Shown piece by piece: positions 7,301-7,688 of a stretch of 7,688 nt of DNA. The position numbers and the translations under genes are program-made. Every line of letters starts with the position of its first letter. Positions within the stretch are counted from its first letter, which is position 1. This stretch comes from Acidimicrobiia bacterium UBA4744 (GTDB lineage: Bacteria; Actinomycetota; Acidimicrobiia; Spongiisociales; UBA4744). Below the pieces are notes generated by a model that saw only the letters and a program-made list of their open reading frames with translations, was not told where the DNA came from and searched no databases. The stretch is taken from positions 6,503 through 14,190 of the forward strand of contig DHIO01000020.1 of assembly GCA_002403855.1 (NCBI GenBank), read 5' to 3'.

Positions 7301-7688
7301 CGGTCGAGATGGGCGAAGCCGTCGGCATCATGGCCGCCCAATCGATCGGAGAGCCGGGTACCCAACTCACCATGCGGACTTTCCACACCGGTGGAGTCGC
7401 CGGCGAAGACATCACCCACGGCCTGCCCCGGGTGGTGGAGCTGTTCGAGGCCCGGGCCCCGAAGGGCAAAGCCGTGCTCTCCGAAGCCGGCGGAGCCGTT
7501 CGTCTCGAGGAAGACGAGGACGGTGGTCGCAAGGTCGTGGTTTCCGACCAGGACGGCGAGGCCGAATACCAGGTATCCCGCCGGGCCCGCCTGCGAGTGC
7601 ATGAAGGTGAGATCATCGAACCGGGCACTGCCCTGACCGAGGGTCCTCTAGATCCCAAAGAAGTCCTCGAGGTGCAGGGTGTGCGGGC
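4348..7688 (+). CDS. rpoC: DNA-directed RNA polymerase subunit beta', N-terminal 1113 residues (runs off the window)
   Basis: GTG start, no stop before the right edge; actinobacterial beta' is about 1300 residues, so roughly 180 are missing. This is the catalytic subunit. Landmarks: FDELKISLATTDQIRAWS near the start; N-terminal zinc site C58, C60, C73, C76; a Glu/Arg-rich coiled coil at about 148-222; LDGGRFATSDLNDLYRR and NLLGKRVDYSGRSVIVVGP (414-432); catalytic NADFDGD with Mg-binding D533, D535, D537; bridge helix around SGARGN (800-805); second zinc site C886, C965, C972, C975; trigger loop with M1009, R1010, H1013, without the E. coli-type insertion. From the first zinc site to the catalytic loop it is about 85 residues longer than E. 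coli, mostly the coiled coil, as in Mycobacterium. All catalytic residues are present and the frame is unbroken. Sense codons TTA, CTA and TCA are absent through nearly all of it. Confidence 0.98.
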   Translation, partial: MHQLFDELKISLATTDQIRAWSYGEVKKPETINYRTLKPEKDGLFDERIFGPQKDWECYCGKYKRIRYRGIVCERCGVEVTRAKVRRERMGHIELAAPVTHIWFFKGVPSRLGYLLDMSPKELEKVIYFAAYLITHVDEQKREKDLPELEENLHAEIQVIREEFEEWKTSRLERLEHELSQMEEGGAKAQEISARRREVEKEIREREDRAEREADLVQEAFDTFRAMESKKLIESEPLWRQIVDRYDAYYSGGMGAESIKDLLSRIDLDAEMERLQEDLNANSAQKRQRATQRLKVVKPFWEDNNSPQAMILETVPVIPPELRPMVQLDGGRFATSDLNDLYRRVINRNNRLKRLLDLGAPEIIVNNEKRMLQEAVDALFDNGRRGRAVTGPGNRALKSLSDMLKGKQGRFRQNLLGKRVDYSGRSVIVVGPQLKLHQCGLPKVMALELFKPFVMKRLVDKDVAQNIKSAKRMVERQRPQVWDILADVIQEHAVLLNRAPTLHRLGIQAFEPVLVEGKAIQIHPLVCEAFNADFDGDQMAVHLPLSAEAQAEARVLMLSANNVLSPASGRPIVTPSQDMVIGVYYLSELVEDGEGAGRYFSDFDEAFMAYEAGEVSLHAPVYIRVGELAGSAEMHEKLTRSLQGLITEEPVDGTRPFETTVGRAMLNQAFPEDFPYVNAVIFKSDVRRLIEEIIERFKKSDVQAVLDAVKSLGFHYATKAGLTIGLEDVKTPSNKAEILEEFETRADKVQDLYQKGVITDDERRQELIEIWTEATDQVKDAMEVTLKEEMFNSIDMMIRSGARGNIMQARQIAGMRGLVANPKGDIIPRPIISNFREGLSVLEYFISTHGARKGLADTALRTADSGYLTRRLVDVSQEVIIKDADCETDRGILLTIRREGRSIRNLRSRVFGRVLAEDVKIDRKLVETDEGEKLRAGTLIGRAEQLALEQAEAVDTVRVRSVLTCDSPIGVCGMCYGMSLATGKPVEMGEAVGIMAAQSIGEPGTQLTMRTFHTGGVAGEDITHGLPRVVELFEARAPKGKAVLSEAGGAVRLEEDEDGGRKVVVSDQDGEAEYQVSRRARLRVHEGEIIEPGTALTEGPLDPKEVLEVQGVR

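Noticed and set aside
4249..7602. A 1117-codon open frame on the minus strand opposite rpoC
   Set aside because: Its codons line up exactly with rpoC codons, so it is open only because rpoC avoids TTA, CTA and TCA (it ends opposite a TCA Ser codon of rpoB at 4249). The predicted protein has no recognisable domain, while the + strand is a textbook beta' subunit.
1..7688. A novel system, mobile element, CRISPR, tRNA or rRNA in the window
   Set aside because: Nearly all bases belong to four conserved housekeeping genes; no spaced repeats, transposase, integrase, cloverleaf or rRNA signature was seen.

Overview
This window is an ordinary, highly conserved bacterial housekeeping locus on the + strand, in the order rplJ (3' end only) - rplL - rpoB - rpoC (5' part only). 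It supplies the L10/L12 stalk of the large ribosomal subunit and the two largest subunits of RNA polymerase. Protein signatures point to a high-GC actinobacterium (Actinomycetota). L12 has the MAK..TDELL start and an Ala/Pro/Val-rich hinge. RpoB lacks the roughly 100-residue lineage insertion of E. coli. RpoC carries an actinobacterial-type coiled-coil insertion and has no insertion in the trigger loop. The long alanine/lysine/glutamate tail on L10 and the trimmed RpoB N-terminus suggest a lineage outside Mycobacterium/Streptomyces, possibly Acidimicrobiia. That placement is an inference from memory of the families, not from a search.

Layout: 1-236 is the C-terminal tail of L10. After 5 bases comes rplL (242-625), whose Shine-Dalgarno sequence lies inside the last codons of rplJ. 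Bases 626-918 are a 293-base non-coding gap and the richest regulatory stretch here. It holds an inverted pair of degenerate heptamer repeats enclosing a perfect terminator-like hairpin, a smaller hairpin, and two sigma70-type promoter candidates. Each candidate has an inverted repeat over its -10 box. rpoB (919-4305) starts at TTG behind a strong ribosome binding site. A 42-base gap with a second strong site leads to rpoC, which starts at GTG 4348 and runs off the right edge with 1113 codons visible.

How it works together: the ribosomal stalk genes and the polymerase genes are co-oriented. The hairpin after rplL followed by promoters before rpoB suggests that transcription is reduced after rplJL and then topped up for rpoBC. 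This resembles the partial attenuator and processing region between rplL and rpoB in E. coli, but with sequences that look unrelated. No mobile gene, phage, CRISPR, tRNA, rRNA or defence system is visible. I find no new biological system in the window; the points worth a second look are regulatory or concern protein tails.
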